Below, piece after piece: positions 8,258 to 15,461 of a DNA stretch of 64,000 nt. Origin of the DNA: an uncultured Lachnospiraceae bacterium (GTDB lineage Bacteria > Bacillota > Clostridia > Lachnospirales > Lachnospiraceae). The position numbers and the translations under genes are program-made. The stretch lies in the NCBI GenBank assembly GCA_900550475.1, contig URSA01000014.1, positions 8,952-72,951 on the forward strand. Reading direction: 5' to 3'. How positions within the stretch are numbered: position 1 is the stretch's first letter; each line of letters starts with the position of its first letter. The notes below the pieces were generated by a model, which was not told the DNA's origin, searched no databases, and saw only the letters and a list, made by a program, of their open reading frames with translations.

Positions 8258-9543
8258 TGTTGATATTAATTGCACTGGAGATTTTTTCTGTAATTCTGCA
8301 ACGTATTTTCTGTGACAGTACGCTCACTAAGAGGAATGAAAACAGGTATATTGACCTTCTGGTATGGGGAGGATTTTTTATTATATTTAACGGCGGTACA
8401 TATGCTATTACAGGTTTGACAGAAAATGTCGGTAATGCGTGGCTAAACTTGTTGGTTTTCGTATGTACTTTTTTCCTGACGATCAGAATCTTGTATGTTA
8501 ATTCAATCCGAACATTGATTGCAGTAACAATCTTTATGTATATGAGCGGTATGTGCGCGGAATTGCTTGTGTATTATGGTAGAGAATGTTTGCCGTGGTC
8601 ATATGACGGAGATATGAATTTGTTGAGTACGATATTATCTAAAATCGTGTGGCTTCTACTCATTAAACTGACGTCTCTCATTATAAAATTGAATAGGAAA
8701 ACAGAACTTAATCTTTTGGATTGGTTTGAAGTATTTATTGTTCCGGTCAGTAGTATATTCATTTTAATCTCAGTCTTTATAACCGGAACGCTTGAAAACT
8801 ATTTCTGGGGTTTTATTGTTGTGTTCATGATTTTGTTAATTAATGTGTTTACATACTATTTGTATGATAAAGCAAAAGAAAACATGGAAAAACACATCAA
8901 GGAAGAAGTTCTGAAAAAACAGTGTGAATATTATATCCGCCAAAACCGGGAAAGTAAGGAATGGTGGGAGGAATTGAGAAAGCTTCGCCACAACTTGAAA
9001 CAACATTATATATTGGAAAACACCTATCTGGAAAAAGAAGATTATGAAGCCTTGAAAAGGTACTGCAATGAAAATTTAAAGTTTTTAAGCAAAACGGGTT
9101 ATATGTCCAATAGTGGAAATCTCTATATTGACAGTGTAATCAATTATAAAGCCGATATGGCTGAAAAGGTGGGAATAGAGTTTATAGTCAACGTTGAAGT
9201 GCCTTGGGACGTTGAGATGAATGCGGAGGATATCAGCATTTGTCTGGGAAACTTGTTAGATAATGCCATAGAAGCAGTAAAGGAACTATCAGAGGATAGA
9301 GTAATCAAACTTTGGATAAGCACAGATGGTAATAACATGATAATTAGTATCAGAAATAGGTATAAAAACGAAATATACAAAATAGATGAGCAGTATATAA
9401 CAAGGAAGACAGATAATAGAAAACATGGGCTAGGACTTTTGATTGTTAGACAAATAGTAGATAAGTATGCCGGTGAAATGAGTATACGGGATGAGAATCA
9501 CATTTTTGATGTGCTGATATTAATGTATGATTTCTTAAAATAG
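8248..9543 (+). CDS. AgrC-like GHKL sensor histidine kinase
   Basis: This 431-aa protein has six or so hydrophobic segments in residues 1-205, a short coiled linker and a kinase core. The phospho-acceptor is His248 in LRKLRHNLKQHY, the form typical of the AgrC/ComD family. The ATP-binding part shows the N box GNLLDNAIEAV and the G box HGLGLLIVRQIVDKY. It is an integral membrane receptor expected to bind the cyclic peptide made from the gene at 9648. Its ATG lies inside the end of the regulator gene, so the two are translationally coupled. No extracytoplasmic domain is present, as usual for peptide-sensing AgrC kinases. Confidence 0.9.
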   Translation: MEMMLILIALEIFSVILQRIFCDSTLTKRNENRYIDLLVWGGFFIIFNGGTYAITGLTENVGNAWLNLLVFVCTFFLTIRILYVNSIRTLIAVTIFMYMSGMCAELLVYYGRECLPWSYDGDMNLLSTILSKIVWLLLIKLTSLIIKLNRKTELNLLDWFEVFIVPVSSIFILISVFITGTLENYFWGFIVVFMILLINVFTYYLYDKAKENMEKHIKEEVLKKQCEYYIRQNRESKEWWEELRKLRHNLKQHYILENTYLEKEDYEALKRYCNENLKFLSKTGYMSNSGNLYIDSVINYKADMAEKVGIEFIVNVEVPWDVEMNAEDISICLGNLLDNAIEAVKELSEDRVIKLWISTDGNNMIISIRNRYKNEIYKIDEQYITRKTDNRKHGLGLLIVRQIVDKYAGEMSIRDENHIFDVLILMYDFLK

Positions 9544-9552
9544 AGAGCTTTT

Positions 9553-9588
9553 TGTAAAAAGTTACATATATCCCGGTCACTTTTTACA
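9553..9588. promoter_or_regulatory. Inverted repeat upstream of the AgrD-like gene
   Basis: A perfect 10-bp inverted repeat, TGTAAAAAGT (9553-9562) and ACTTTTTACA (9579-9588), with a 16-bp centre. It lies 29 bp upstream of the likely -10 of the peptide gene. LytTR regulators bind paired 9-bp sites about two helical turns apart, so this is a candidate site for the regulator at 7517. The short GC-poor stem makes a terminator unlikely. Confidence 0.5.
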
Positions 9589-9616
9589 TCTACGGTTATG
9601 AAGTTCCAATATATGC

Positions 9617-9622
9617 TATAAT
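9617..9622 (+). promoter_or_regulatory. -10 box of the agrDB promoter
   Basis: A perfect TATAAT 26 bp before the peptide start codon. No good -35 is found at 17 bp (GTTATG), which is what one expects of a promoter that needs an activator such as an AgrA-type regulator. Confidence 0.55.
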
Positions 9623-9647
9623 CAGCAAAACAGGAGGAACTAGCCGT

Positions 9648-9806
9648 ATGAAAAGCTTGAAAATATTTTTGAAAAGGCACACATGTCATGCGCTTACACT
9701 CATGCTGACGTGGGTGCTTACTGAAGTAGCAACTAGGGGGTGTTATTTTGTGTTCTATCAGCCTAGCACTCCTGAAAATCTAAAAAATTTTTCAAAAAAC
9801 AAGTAA
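9648..9806 (+). CDS. agrD: AgrD-like cyclic peptide autoinducer precursor (52 aa)
   Basis: A short gene with an excellent AGGAGGAA site 8 nt before the ATG. The product has the three-part AgrD layout: a positively charged amphipathic leader (MKSLKIFLKRHTCHAL), a central region ending in ATRG, then Cys32-Tyr-Phe-Val-Phe followed by YQPSTPENLKNF. The Tyr/Gln-Pro-x-x-Pro-x-x-Leu-Lys tail after a Cys-X4 core is the known recognition tail of AgrD pro-peptides. AgrB would cleave after Phe36 and close a five-residue thiolactone on Cys32; the exported N-terminal tail length is not predictable. The AgrB gene starts 3 nt after the stop. It is too short for default gene callers. Confidence 0.85.
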   Translation: MKSLKIFLKRHTCHALTLMLTWVLTEVATRGCYFVFYQPSTPENLKNFSKNK

Positions 9807-9809
9807 GCA

Positions 9810-10409
9810 GTGGAACGATTATATAAAAAGCTAATCAAAAAATTGGTAGACAATGGAAATATATGTAACGAAGACCAGGAAATATATCAATATGCATTGA
9901 AGAGCGTGTTGATTTTAGGCGGAAATATCCTACTGAGTCTGACAATAGGAGTTTGTATGAGAAAGCTAGGGTATTGTGCGTTGTTTTTGTGCATGCTCAT
10001 TCCGTTAAGATCAGATGCCGGTGGATATCATGCGCCTAATTTGTTTTTTTGCTATTTGCTTTCCTTTACAGCTCTAATTTTTACATTGCTTCGGGCAAAA
10101 GAGGCGGGTGGGCTTCGTCTTGCTGTTATATCAGTATTTGCACTGGGATCATTATTACTGATTTTTTTGTTTGCACCTTTGGACAGTGCGAGCAGACCGT
10201 TAAAAGGGCAGGAGAGAAAGGTAATAAGAAGACGCGCACGAATAATTGTATGTGTTGAATGGATTATAGGGGGATTGCTATTGGTCGTTAGTCCTCCGGC
10301 TGCTTACACAGTGTGGAGCGCAATTGTATGGAGCGGAGTGGGATACATAGCTTGGCTTATTCAAAGAAAACGAAGAAACAGGAAAGATATTTTATTCACA
10401 GCAAGTTGA
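9810..10409 (+). CDS. agrB: AgrB-like membrane protease processing the AgrD-like peptide
   Basis: A 199-aa integral membrane protein with about five hydrophobic segments. The catalytic pair of the AgrB family is present with the known spacing: His74 in DAGGYHAPN and Cys81 in LFFCYLL, seven residues apart as in the staphylococcal enzyme. AgrB removes the C-terminal tail of AgrD and forms the thiolactone. The start is a GTG only 3 nt after the peptide stop and lacks a good ribosome binding site, so it probably depends on translational coupling. The C-terminus is basic (QRKRRNRK). It completes an A-C-D-B cassette. Confidence 0.9.
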   Translation: MERLYKKLIKKLVDNGNICNEDQEIYQYALKSVLILGGNILLSLTIGVCMRKLGYCALFLCMLIPLRSDAGGYHAPNLFFCYLLSFTALIFTLLRAKEAGGLRLAVISVFALGSLLLIFLFAPLDSASRPLKGQERKVIRRRARIIVCVEWIIGGLLLVVSPPAAYTVWSAIVWSGVGYIAWLIQRKRRNRKDILFTAS

Positions 10410-10436
10410 TTTGTTATGTATTACTGGAAAGGGGGA

Positions 10437-10529
10437 ATGGTGCATGAGAAATTGAAACATGGGAAAATGGCAATCGGATACTCTAAACCGAAGCTGTATA
10501 TTATATGGCTGCTTTGTTTGAAACTTTAA
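10437..10529 (+). CDS. Possible 30-aa peptide between agrB and the secreted protein
   Basis: An ORF of 30 codons starting ATGGTGCATGAG, directly behind a very G-rich AAAGGGGGA sequence. The product is basic at the N-terminus and hydrophobic at the end (YIIWLLCLKL). The Shine-Dalgarno spacing is short if the G run is used and about normal if GGAAAGG is used. It lies in the 138-nt gap between agrB and the SpoIID-like gene and ends 18 nt before the latter. It could be a translated leader, a small peptide or chance. Confidence 0.3.
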   Translation: MVHEKLKHGKMAIGYSKPKLYIIWLLCLKL

Positions 10530-10547
10530 GAAAGGGGATTGGATTCT

Positions 10548-11750
10548 ATGAAAAAAATTAATAAAGTTGTGCTGATAGTAGTAATACTCATAAATAGTTT
10601 TAGTTTGACTGTTAGTGCAAGTGGGATCAAAACATGTGAAGACGTTATACGGGAGATGGTGTCATTAGAAAACACACAGTCATGGAATGAATTTGCTTCT
10701 TGCTGGGTCGAAGAAGAAAAAGAAGAATTTAATACGCTTTTTAATGACAGTATTTATTTGCAAGAAAAAGAGGGCGTTATTTGCGTGACATCCGCAGAAT
10801 TATACTCTCTTGATGAAATTTCGGCAGAAAATGTTCCGGCTATTATTCTGGAAGATGGTCGGTTTGACAAATTTGTGGAAAAGAAATATTATCTTGCGGG
10901 TATTGATTATGAAGTGTCTGATGTAAGTAAGTATTTTTATAATGGAGTCAACTATCGTTTGATTATTATGGCAAAGGAGGATGGAGAGTGGAAAGTAGCC
11001 GGAAGGCAAGATGCGGCAGGTCTATTGGAGGGGTGGCAAAATAATTTCGATTTTGCGGAGATATTGGATGACGAAAACGCAATTGTTGCGATGGAAATCT
11101 GTGATGCCAGAATGGCCGGTTATGTGATTGATTCAAATATGTGTACGAGGAATATTGACGGAGTGGTTACATATGGATACAGACCCGGATATACGGCGAC
11201 AACCGGATGTCCCCATAGCAGACCATCAACGGTAAAAGTAAGAACCGGAAGTTCCGGTAATGCCTATACTTCCCCAAGTTTGGAAGACTATATTAAAGAT
11301 GTGATGCCTAATGAGTGGGTTATCTCTACTACAGGAGCAGCGGCACTGCAGGCAGGAGTTGTTACAATCCAACAATATGCAGTGTGGAATAGTATTTATT
11401 ACCAGAAATATCCGGATTATGCTTATGATTTAAGAGCTGGAAGCGGTGATCAGAATTATGTTGCGGGTTCTTACAGTAATTTAGCAAGTAGATATCGTAC
11501 TAAAATTGATGATGCATATAATGCTGTTGGGAATATTCACATGGAAACGGGAAGCAATTCATCGTTGTTCCAATCGCAATATGCTTCAACATCAGGAAAT
11601 TATTCGTATGGCAGATTGTTTCAGGATGAAGCAAAAACAATGGCATCTGATGGATACACCTATGATCAGATTTTGAGCCATTTTTATAATAATACCGCGC
11701 AGCCGGGAATTTCTAACATTGGAACTGTTAAATTTGTTTCATACAATTAA
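10548..11750 (+). CDS. Secreted protein with a divergent SpoIID/LytB-like domain
   Basis: A 400-aa protein with a signal peptide (MKKINKVVLIVVIL... cleavage likely after VSA near residue 24). Residues about 25-190 are an acidic region I do not recognise. From about residue 235 the pattern follows the SpoIID amidase-enhancer/lytic transglycosylase family: SLEDYIKDVMPNEW (the Glu corresponds to the catalytic Glu of SpoIID), ALQAGVVTIQQYAVW (for ALKAQAVAARTYAL), DQNYVAG, and EAKTMASDGYTYDQILSHFY at the end. The family GMSQxGA motif and the RTYA arginine are changed, so activity is uncertain. The ATG at 10548 follows AAAGGGGAT; the frame is also open from a TTG at 10539. Position suggests an output of the agr circuit. 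Confidence 0.6.
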   Translation: MKKINKVVLIVVILINSFSLTVSASGIKTCEDVIREMVSLENTQSWNEFASCWVEEEKEEFNTLFNDSIYLQEKEGVICVTSAELYSLDEISAENVPAIILEDGRFDKFVEKKYYLAGIDYEVSDVSKYFYNGVNYRLIIMAKEDGEWKVAGRQDAAGLLEGWQNNFDFAEILDDENAIVAMEICDARMAGYVIDSNMCTRNIDGVVTYGYRPGYTATTGCPHSRPSTVKVRTGSSGNAYTSPSLEDYIKDVMPNEWVISTTGAAALQAGVVTIQQYAVWNSIYYQKYPDYAYDLRAGSGDQNYVAGSYSNLASRYRTKIDDAYNAVGNIHMETGSNSSLFQSQYASTSGNYSYGRLFQDEAKTMASDGYTYDQILSHFYNNTAQPGISNIGTVKFVSYN

Positions 11751-11764
11751 GATGGAGAGTGACT

Positions 11765-12292
11765 ATGAAAAAGGCAATGTATGTAATCCTTGCTGTTGTT
11801 GTATTGTTAGGTGTGTTTTGCGGTGGCGCCTATTTGGGGAAGAATAGTAGGGTAAAGGATACCGAGCAGGACGTAAGTACAAGTGGTGGTGAGAGCGAGG
11901 TACCGGATGATAATGACATCACGCAATTTGAAACCACTAAAATTGAGATACTGGATCAGGGTGATAACGTAGTTGCGGAAGACGGCGGATGGTATATGGT
12001 TTCAAATGGCATGAAGCTGAGAATATGCTATGTCGGCGCACCTGAAGTAGTCAGTGTGTTCTATATCCCTACGGGAAGTCAAATGCTGTCTCAGCGTAAA
12101 CAGTTGGCAGTATATTCTTTATATGAAGAGGATGATGTGAGAATAAAATTTGAATCTTCGGAAGATGATGTGAAAAGAGTCGTTGTTGAGGTGCCGTTAG
12201 AGGGGTTACCTGAAACGGGACATCTATATGTTATGCTGGAGGACGAGAGAAGTGCAGTTATTTCGGAAACATATAACATATGTATAGAATAG
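11765..12292 (+). CDS. Membrane-anchored extracellular protein of unknown function
   Basis: A 175-aa protein with one N-terminal hydrophobic segment (YVILAVVVLLGVFCGGAYLG) and an outside domain of about 145 residues, starting with an acidic Ser/Gly-rich linker (residues 35-55). No lipobox fits the cysteine, so a signal anchor is more likely than a lipoprotein. The outer part looks beta-rich with alternating hydrophobic residues, but I do not recognise a family. It starts 14 nt after the SpoIID-like gene with GGAGAG 6 nt before the ATG and is probably in the same transcript, which ends at the terminator at 12306. It may help the secreted protein or guard the producer. Confidence 0.65.
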   Translation: MKKAMYVILAVVVLLGVFCGGAYLGKNSRVKDTEQDVSTSGGESEVPDDNDITQFETTKIEILDQGDNVVAEDGGWYMVSNGMKLRICYVGAPEVVSVFYIPTGSQMLSQRKQLAVYSLYEEDDVRIKFESSEDDVKRVVVEVPLEGLPETGHLYVMLEDERSAVISETYNICIE

Positions 12293-12305
12293 TCTGACTG
12301 ACTTT

Positions 12306-12334
12306 AGGGGAAGAGCGAAAGTTCTTCCCCTTTT
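12306..12334 (+). terminator. Rho-independent terminator of the agr block
   Basis: Stem GGGGAAGAGC / GTTCTTCCCC with a GAAA tetraloop and a following TTTT. It closes the AT-rich agr block. Confidence 0.85.
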
Positions 12335-12413
12335 CAGTGGTTTTAGATGGGCATTTCATACTATGCGGAGCAGAAAATCAAGACCACTCCATTATAAGGA
12401 CTGTACTCAGTTA

Positions 12414-12449
12414 AGGGTACAGGAGAAGGAAAAGAGCAATCTGTACCCG
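12414..12449. repeat. Dispersed palindromic repeat, single copy
   Basis: GGGTACAG (12415-12422) and CTGTACCC (12441-12448) bound a 34-bp element. On the opposite strand it matches the fourth unit of the array at 40274-40495 at 30 of 34 positions, including the interior (GAGAAGGAAAAG here, GAGGAGGAAAAG there). That is far more than the shared palindromic ends alone would explain. Confidence 0.75.
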
Positions 12450-12534
12450 ACAAAGAAAAAAGGGGGCGGAGGAGCTAAGCTGGAAGAGCCAATCTCAAAG
12501 CTCAGCCAGAGAAACTAAGTCCAAAAGTCTAGCA

Positions 12535-12587
12535 GGAAGAACCCAGCCGAAAACCCACCTCAACCCGGAAGAACCCAGCCGAAAACC
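12535..12587. repeat. Two 21-bp direct repeats, 32-bp period
   Basis: GGAAGAACCCAGCCGAAAAC plus one C occurs at 12535-12555 and 12567-12587. Read on the minus strand each unit starts GGTTTTCG, the same octamer that follows every palindrome in the 40.3 kb array, and the left copy continues TTCCTGCTAGA, similar to TTCCCTGCTAAAA there. Confidence 0.65.
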
Positions 12588-12721
12588 ATCTCCCAACCAG
12601 AAGAATCCCCACCCCCCAAGAAAACAGGTGTGTTTGGGGCGGAAATCTGGTACAATAAGAGAAACGCCTTCGCGTAAAGCGAAGGCGGAAGAAATGAACA
12701 TTGAACAGGAGGACGGCAGCT

Positions 12722-14203
12722 ATGGCATGTACGACATTGTTGGTTGGAAAAAAGGCGTCTTACGACGGATCGACGATGATTGCGAGAAATGATGATTCGG
12801 GATCGGGGCATTTTACACCCAAGAAATTTGTGGTGGTGCACCCGCAGGAGCAGCCGAGACTTTATAAATCAGAGATCTCCCATGTAGAGATCAAGCTTCC
12901 CGATAATCCGATGCGGTATACGGCGATGCCGAATGCGGTGGCGGGCGAAGGAATCTGGGCGGCAAGCGGCGTGAATGAAGCGAATGTAGGAATGACGGCA
13001 ACCGAGACCATCACATCCAATCCCAGAGTGCTGGGAGCGGATCCCCTTGTGCGGTATGAGCCCGCAACGAGCGAAAAAGCGGAGGTAGCAGGAGGCATCG
13101 GCGAGGAGGACATCGTGAGCATCGTGCTTCCGTATATACATAGCGCAAGGGCGGGTGTGGCGCGTCTGGGAAGCCTTTTGGAGCAGTACGGCACTTACGA
13201 AATGAACGGAATCGCGTTTCAGGATCAGGACGAGATCTGGTGGCTGGAGACAATAGGCGGACATCACTGGATCGCAAGGAGAGTGCCGGATGATGTCTAT
13301 GTGGTGATGCCGAACCAGCTCGGAATTGATCAGTTTGATCTGGAGGATGCGCTGACGGAACAGAAGAATTTCATGTGTTCGTCGGACATGAGGGAATTTA
13401 TAGAGGAGAACCATCTGAATCTTTCCTTTGACGGGACTTTGAATGCACGGGATGCGTTCGGCAGCCATGATGACGCGGATCATGTATACAACACCCCCAG
13501 AGCGTGGTATATGCTGCGCTGCCTCAATCCCCATACGAAGGTGTGGGATGGGGATCATGCGGAATATACGCCGTTTTCGGATGATCTTCCCTGGTGCATG
13601 AAGCCGGAAAAGAAAATTACGGTGGAGGATGTAAAATATGTATTATCCTCCCATTTTCAGGGAACGCCGTATGATCCCTACGGGGCGTACGGTGACAAAT
13701 CAGAGCGCGGCGCGTTCCGTTCCATCGGCATCAACCGCAATGACTTTGTAGCGATTTTGCAGATGCGTCCCGACCATATGGACGGAGGCACGCTGGAATG
13801 GGTGGCGTATGCGTCCAACGCATTCAATGTGGCGGTGCCGTTCTATGCGGATGTGACGAAAACGCCGGCATATCTGTCCGGGACAACGGAGAAGGTCTCC
13901 ACGGACAATTTTTACTGGGTGAGCCGGATGATCGCAGCCATGGCGGATGCTTCCTGCCATAAGTCTGTGTTCCACATTGAGCGCTATCAGGAAAAGGTGA
14001 TGGCGAAGGGACATGAGCTGATCGGAAAGTATGATGCGCTTTTGGAAAACGAGCAGGATGAGGAGAAGCGCATGGCGCTCAAGGAAGCCGCCAACGAAGA
14101 GATCGCAGAAATGTTACAGGCGGAGGCGTCTGTGACGCTGGATAAGGTATTGTTTGAACTGAGCAGCCAGATGAAGAATGCCTATTCCAGATCCGATGCG
14201 TAA
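12722..14203 (+). CDS. C69-family dipeptidase (PepD-type)
   Basis: A 493-aa enzyme starting MACTTLLVGKKASYDGSTM. In peptidase family C69 the N-terminal residues are removed to expose the nucleophilic cysteine, here Cys3, and the CTTxxVGKxASxDGS motif is diagnostic. The GIWAASGVNEANVGMT segment around residue 90 is also typical. It is a cytoplasmic dipeptidase without signal peptide, unlike some exported relatives. The frame runs upstream to a TTG at 12701, but AGGAGGA 8 nt before the ATG at 12722 and the family start decide for the shorter form. It is monocistronic and convergent with the dihydrouridine synthase gene. Confidence 0.9.
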   Translation: MACTTLLVGKKASYDGSTMIARNDDSGSGHFTPKKFVVVHPQEQPRLYKSEISHVEIKLPDNPMRYTAMPNAVAGEGIWAASGVNEANVGMTATETITSNPRVLGADPLVRYEPATSEKAEVAGGIGEEDIVSIVLPYIHSARAGVARLGSLLEQYGTYEMNGIAFQDQDEIWWLETIGGHHWIARRVPDDVYVVMPNQLGIDQFDLEDALTEQKNFMCSSDMREFIEENHLNLSFDGTLNARDAFGSHDDADHVYNTPRAWYMLRCLNPHTKVWDGDHAEYTPFSDDLPWCMKPEKKITVEDVKYVLSSHFQGTPYDPYGAYGDKSERGAFRSIGINRNDFVAILQMRPDHMDGGTLEWVAYASNAFNVAVPFYADVTKTPAYLSGTTEKVSTDNFYWVSRMIAAMADASCHKSVFHIERYQEKVMAKGHELIGKYDALLENEQDEEKRMALKEAANEEIAEMLQAEASVTLDKVLFELSSQMKNAYSRSDA

Positions 14204-14214
14204 AAAGCGATACC

Positions 14215-15156
14215 TTAAGCGGGAGGGTGAAATTTACACTCCCGAAACAGATTGCCGACGGCAATTTTGTAATCACTGATGCTGTCCGCCTTCTTGATCT
14301 TTTTCAGGTGGCGGTCGGCGTCAGAAAAGGATCGGCCGAGGAAAGTCCACAGATCCTTCATTTTATAAAGCGTATTGGTGTCTCCCGACATGATTTCGCG
14401 GTAGCGCGAAAGAAGGGTGTCGTGGAAGGCACGGAGAGTAGAAAGCTCCGCATCGCAGGATGTGGGGCTTTTTATCTGCGATAAAAGCGCGGGATTTTGC
14501 AGGATGCCCCGCCCCAGCATGACGGTCTCCAGATTGGGAAAGCGTTCCCGAAGCCGCATGAGGGATGCGGGGGAGGTGATGTCGCCGTTGTAGCAGAGCG
14601 GACAGGTCAGGCGCGAGGCAGCCTCCGCGAAGGCTTCCATATGGGGTGTACCGGTGTAGCCCTCCCGCTGCAGGCGGGGGTGAATGATCAGCTCCTCCAT
14701 AGGATAGTTTTCATAGATGGCAAGCAGAAGCCGCCATTCCTCAGGATCTTCCACACCGATGCGGGTTTTGACGGATATCCTGATGGGACATTTTGAAAAG
14801 ATCTCCGCAAGGAACCGGTCCAATTCTCTGGGAACGCTCAAAAATCCGGCACCCCTGTTTCGGGAGACCACCGTGCCGGAGGGACAGCCCAGATTCAAAT
14901 TCACGCAGGTGTAGCCGTAATCGGCAAGCTGCCCGGCGAGCGCAAGAAATTCGTCCGACCGGTTGGTCAGAATCTGCGGAACCGTGTGCATGCCTTCGTT
15001 GTGCTCCGGCAGGATATCATTGCGCTCGCGGCTGTTCATGCGGCGGTTGGAGATAAATGGAGTAAAGTATTTGTCCATGCCGCCGTAATAGGTATTCCAG
15101 ACGGTGCGGAAGGTGTAGGTGGTCAGCCCCTCCATGGGCGCAAGATAGTATTTCAT
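14215..15156 (-). CDS. tRNA-dihydrouridine synthase family protein
   Basis: A 313-aa flavoprotein of the DUS family starting MKYYLAPMEGLTTYTFR. Family motifs: APMEG at the FMN site, VNLNLGCPSGTVVSRNRGAG with the catalytic cysteine, SVKTRIGV, EELIIHPRLQREGYTG and CYNGDITS. It reduces uridine in tRNA D-loops with NAD(P)H. It differs clearly from the DusB-type protein at 59905 (GCPSGTVVSRNRGAG against GCPVPKVVNNGEGS), so it belongs to another DUS subgroup. The start at 15156 has a GGAAG site; ten extra in-frame codons upstream are not needed. It ends 12 nt from the convergent dipeptidase gene. Confidence 0.9.
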   Translation of the reverse strand: MKYYLAPMEGLTTYTFRTVWNTYYGGMDKYFTPFISNRRMNSRERNDILPEHNEGMHTVPQILTNRSDEFLALAGQLADYGYTCVNLNLGCPSGTVVSRNRGAGFLSVPRELDRFLAEIFSKCPIRISVKTRIGVEDPEEWRLLLAIYENYPMEELIIHPRLQREGYTGTPHMEAFAEAASRLTCPLCYNGDITSPASLMRLRERFPNLETVMLGRGILQNPALLSQIKSPTSCDAELSTLRAFHDTLLSRYREIMSGDTNTLYKMKDLWTFLGRSFSDADRHLKKIKKADSISDYKIAVGNLFRECKFHPPA

Positions 15157-15251
15157 GTCCGTACTTCCTCTCTTTCCGGTTCTCATTATAATCCGCTTTC
15201 GGAAATCCTTTCAAGAAAAACATTGTATTACAAACAGGTAATAAAAAATAA

Positions 15252-15279
15252 TTGACTTTATTACTACTTGTCTTAAAAT
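15252..15279 (+). promoter_or_regulatory. Promoter upstream of the small ORF and the MATE gene
   Basis: TTGACT (15252-15257), 16-bp spacer, TAAAAT (15274-15279). It faces the small ORF at 15312 and the exporter gene at 15462. Confidence 0.6.
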
Positions 15280-15311
15280 AAAAATACAGAAAATGAAAAG
15301 GAGGGTTGGGC

Positions 15312-15452
15312 ATGCGGACGGAACCGCGACCCATGAATGGTGGCATTATGACTCTGCAACGTCGGAATTCGGAAAAATATGGCAGCTGTGCACAGTGCTG
15401 CTTCACAGTGATAAATAAACAGAGAATTGACAGAGGCTCTCATGGCATGTAA
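15312..15452 (+). CDS. Possible 46-aa cysteine-containing peptide upstream of the MATE gene
   Basis: An ORF of 46 codons with a strong AAGGAGGG site 8 nt before its ATG, 33 nt downstream of a good promoter. The product is basic and polar, with CAQCC in the middle (residues 26-30) and no membrane segment. It ends 9 nt before the MATE gene, which itself has no good ribosome binding site, so it may act as a translated leader that feeds ribosomes into the exporter gene. No family recognised. Confidence 0.4.
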   Translation: MRTEPRPMNGGIMTLQRRNSEKYGSCAQCCFTVINKQRIDRGSHGM

Positions 15453-15461
15453 AATAGCGTT

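Larger units (their letters stand above)
12335..12721. other. Repeat-rich intergenic region with no recognised gene
   Basis: After the terminator lies 387 bp without a credible gene. It contains the palindromic repeat at 12414, a purine-rich/AC-rich stretch, two direct repeats (12535-12587), a hairpin CGCCTTCGCG..GCGAAGGCG at about 12666-12687, and the ribosome binding site AGGAGGA (12707-12713) of the dipeptidase gene. A minus-strand frame across it (12495-12701) has low-complexity Gly/Trp/Phe composition and no ribosome binding site, and was not accepted. Confidence 0.6.

Noticed and set aside
12495..12841. Minus-strand frames of 68 and 93 codons before the dipeptidase gene
   Set aside because: Low-complexity Gly/Trp/Phe translation of the repeats, overlap with the dipeptidase gene, and no ribosome sites.
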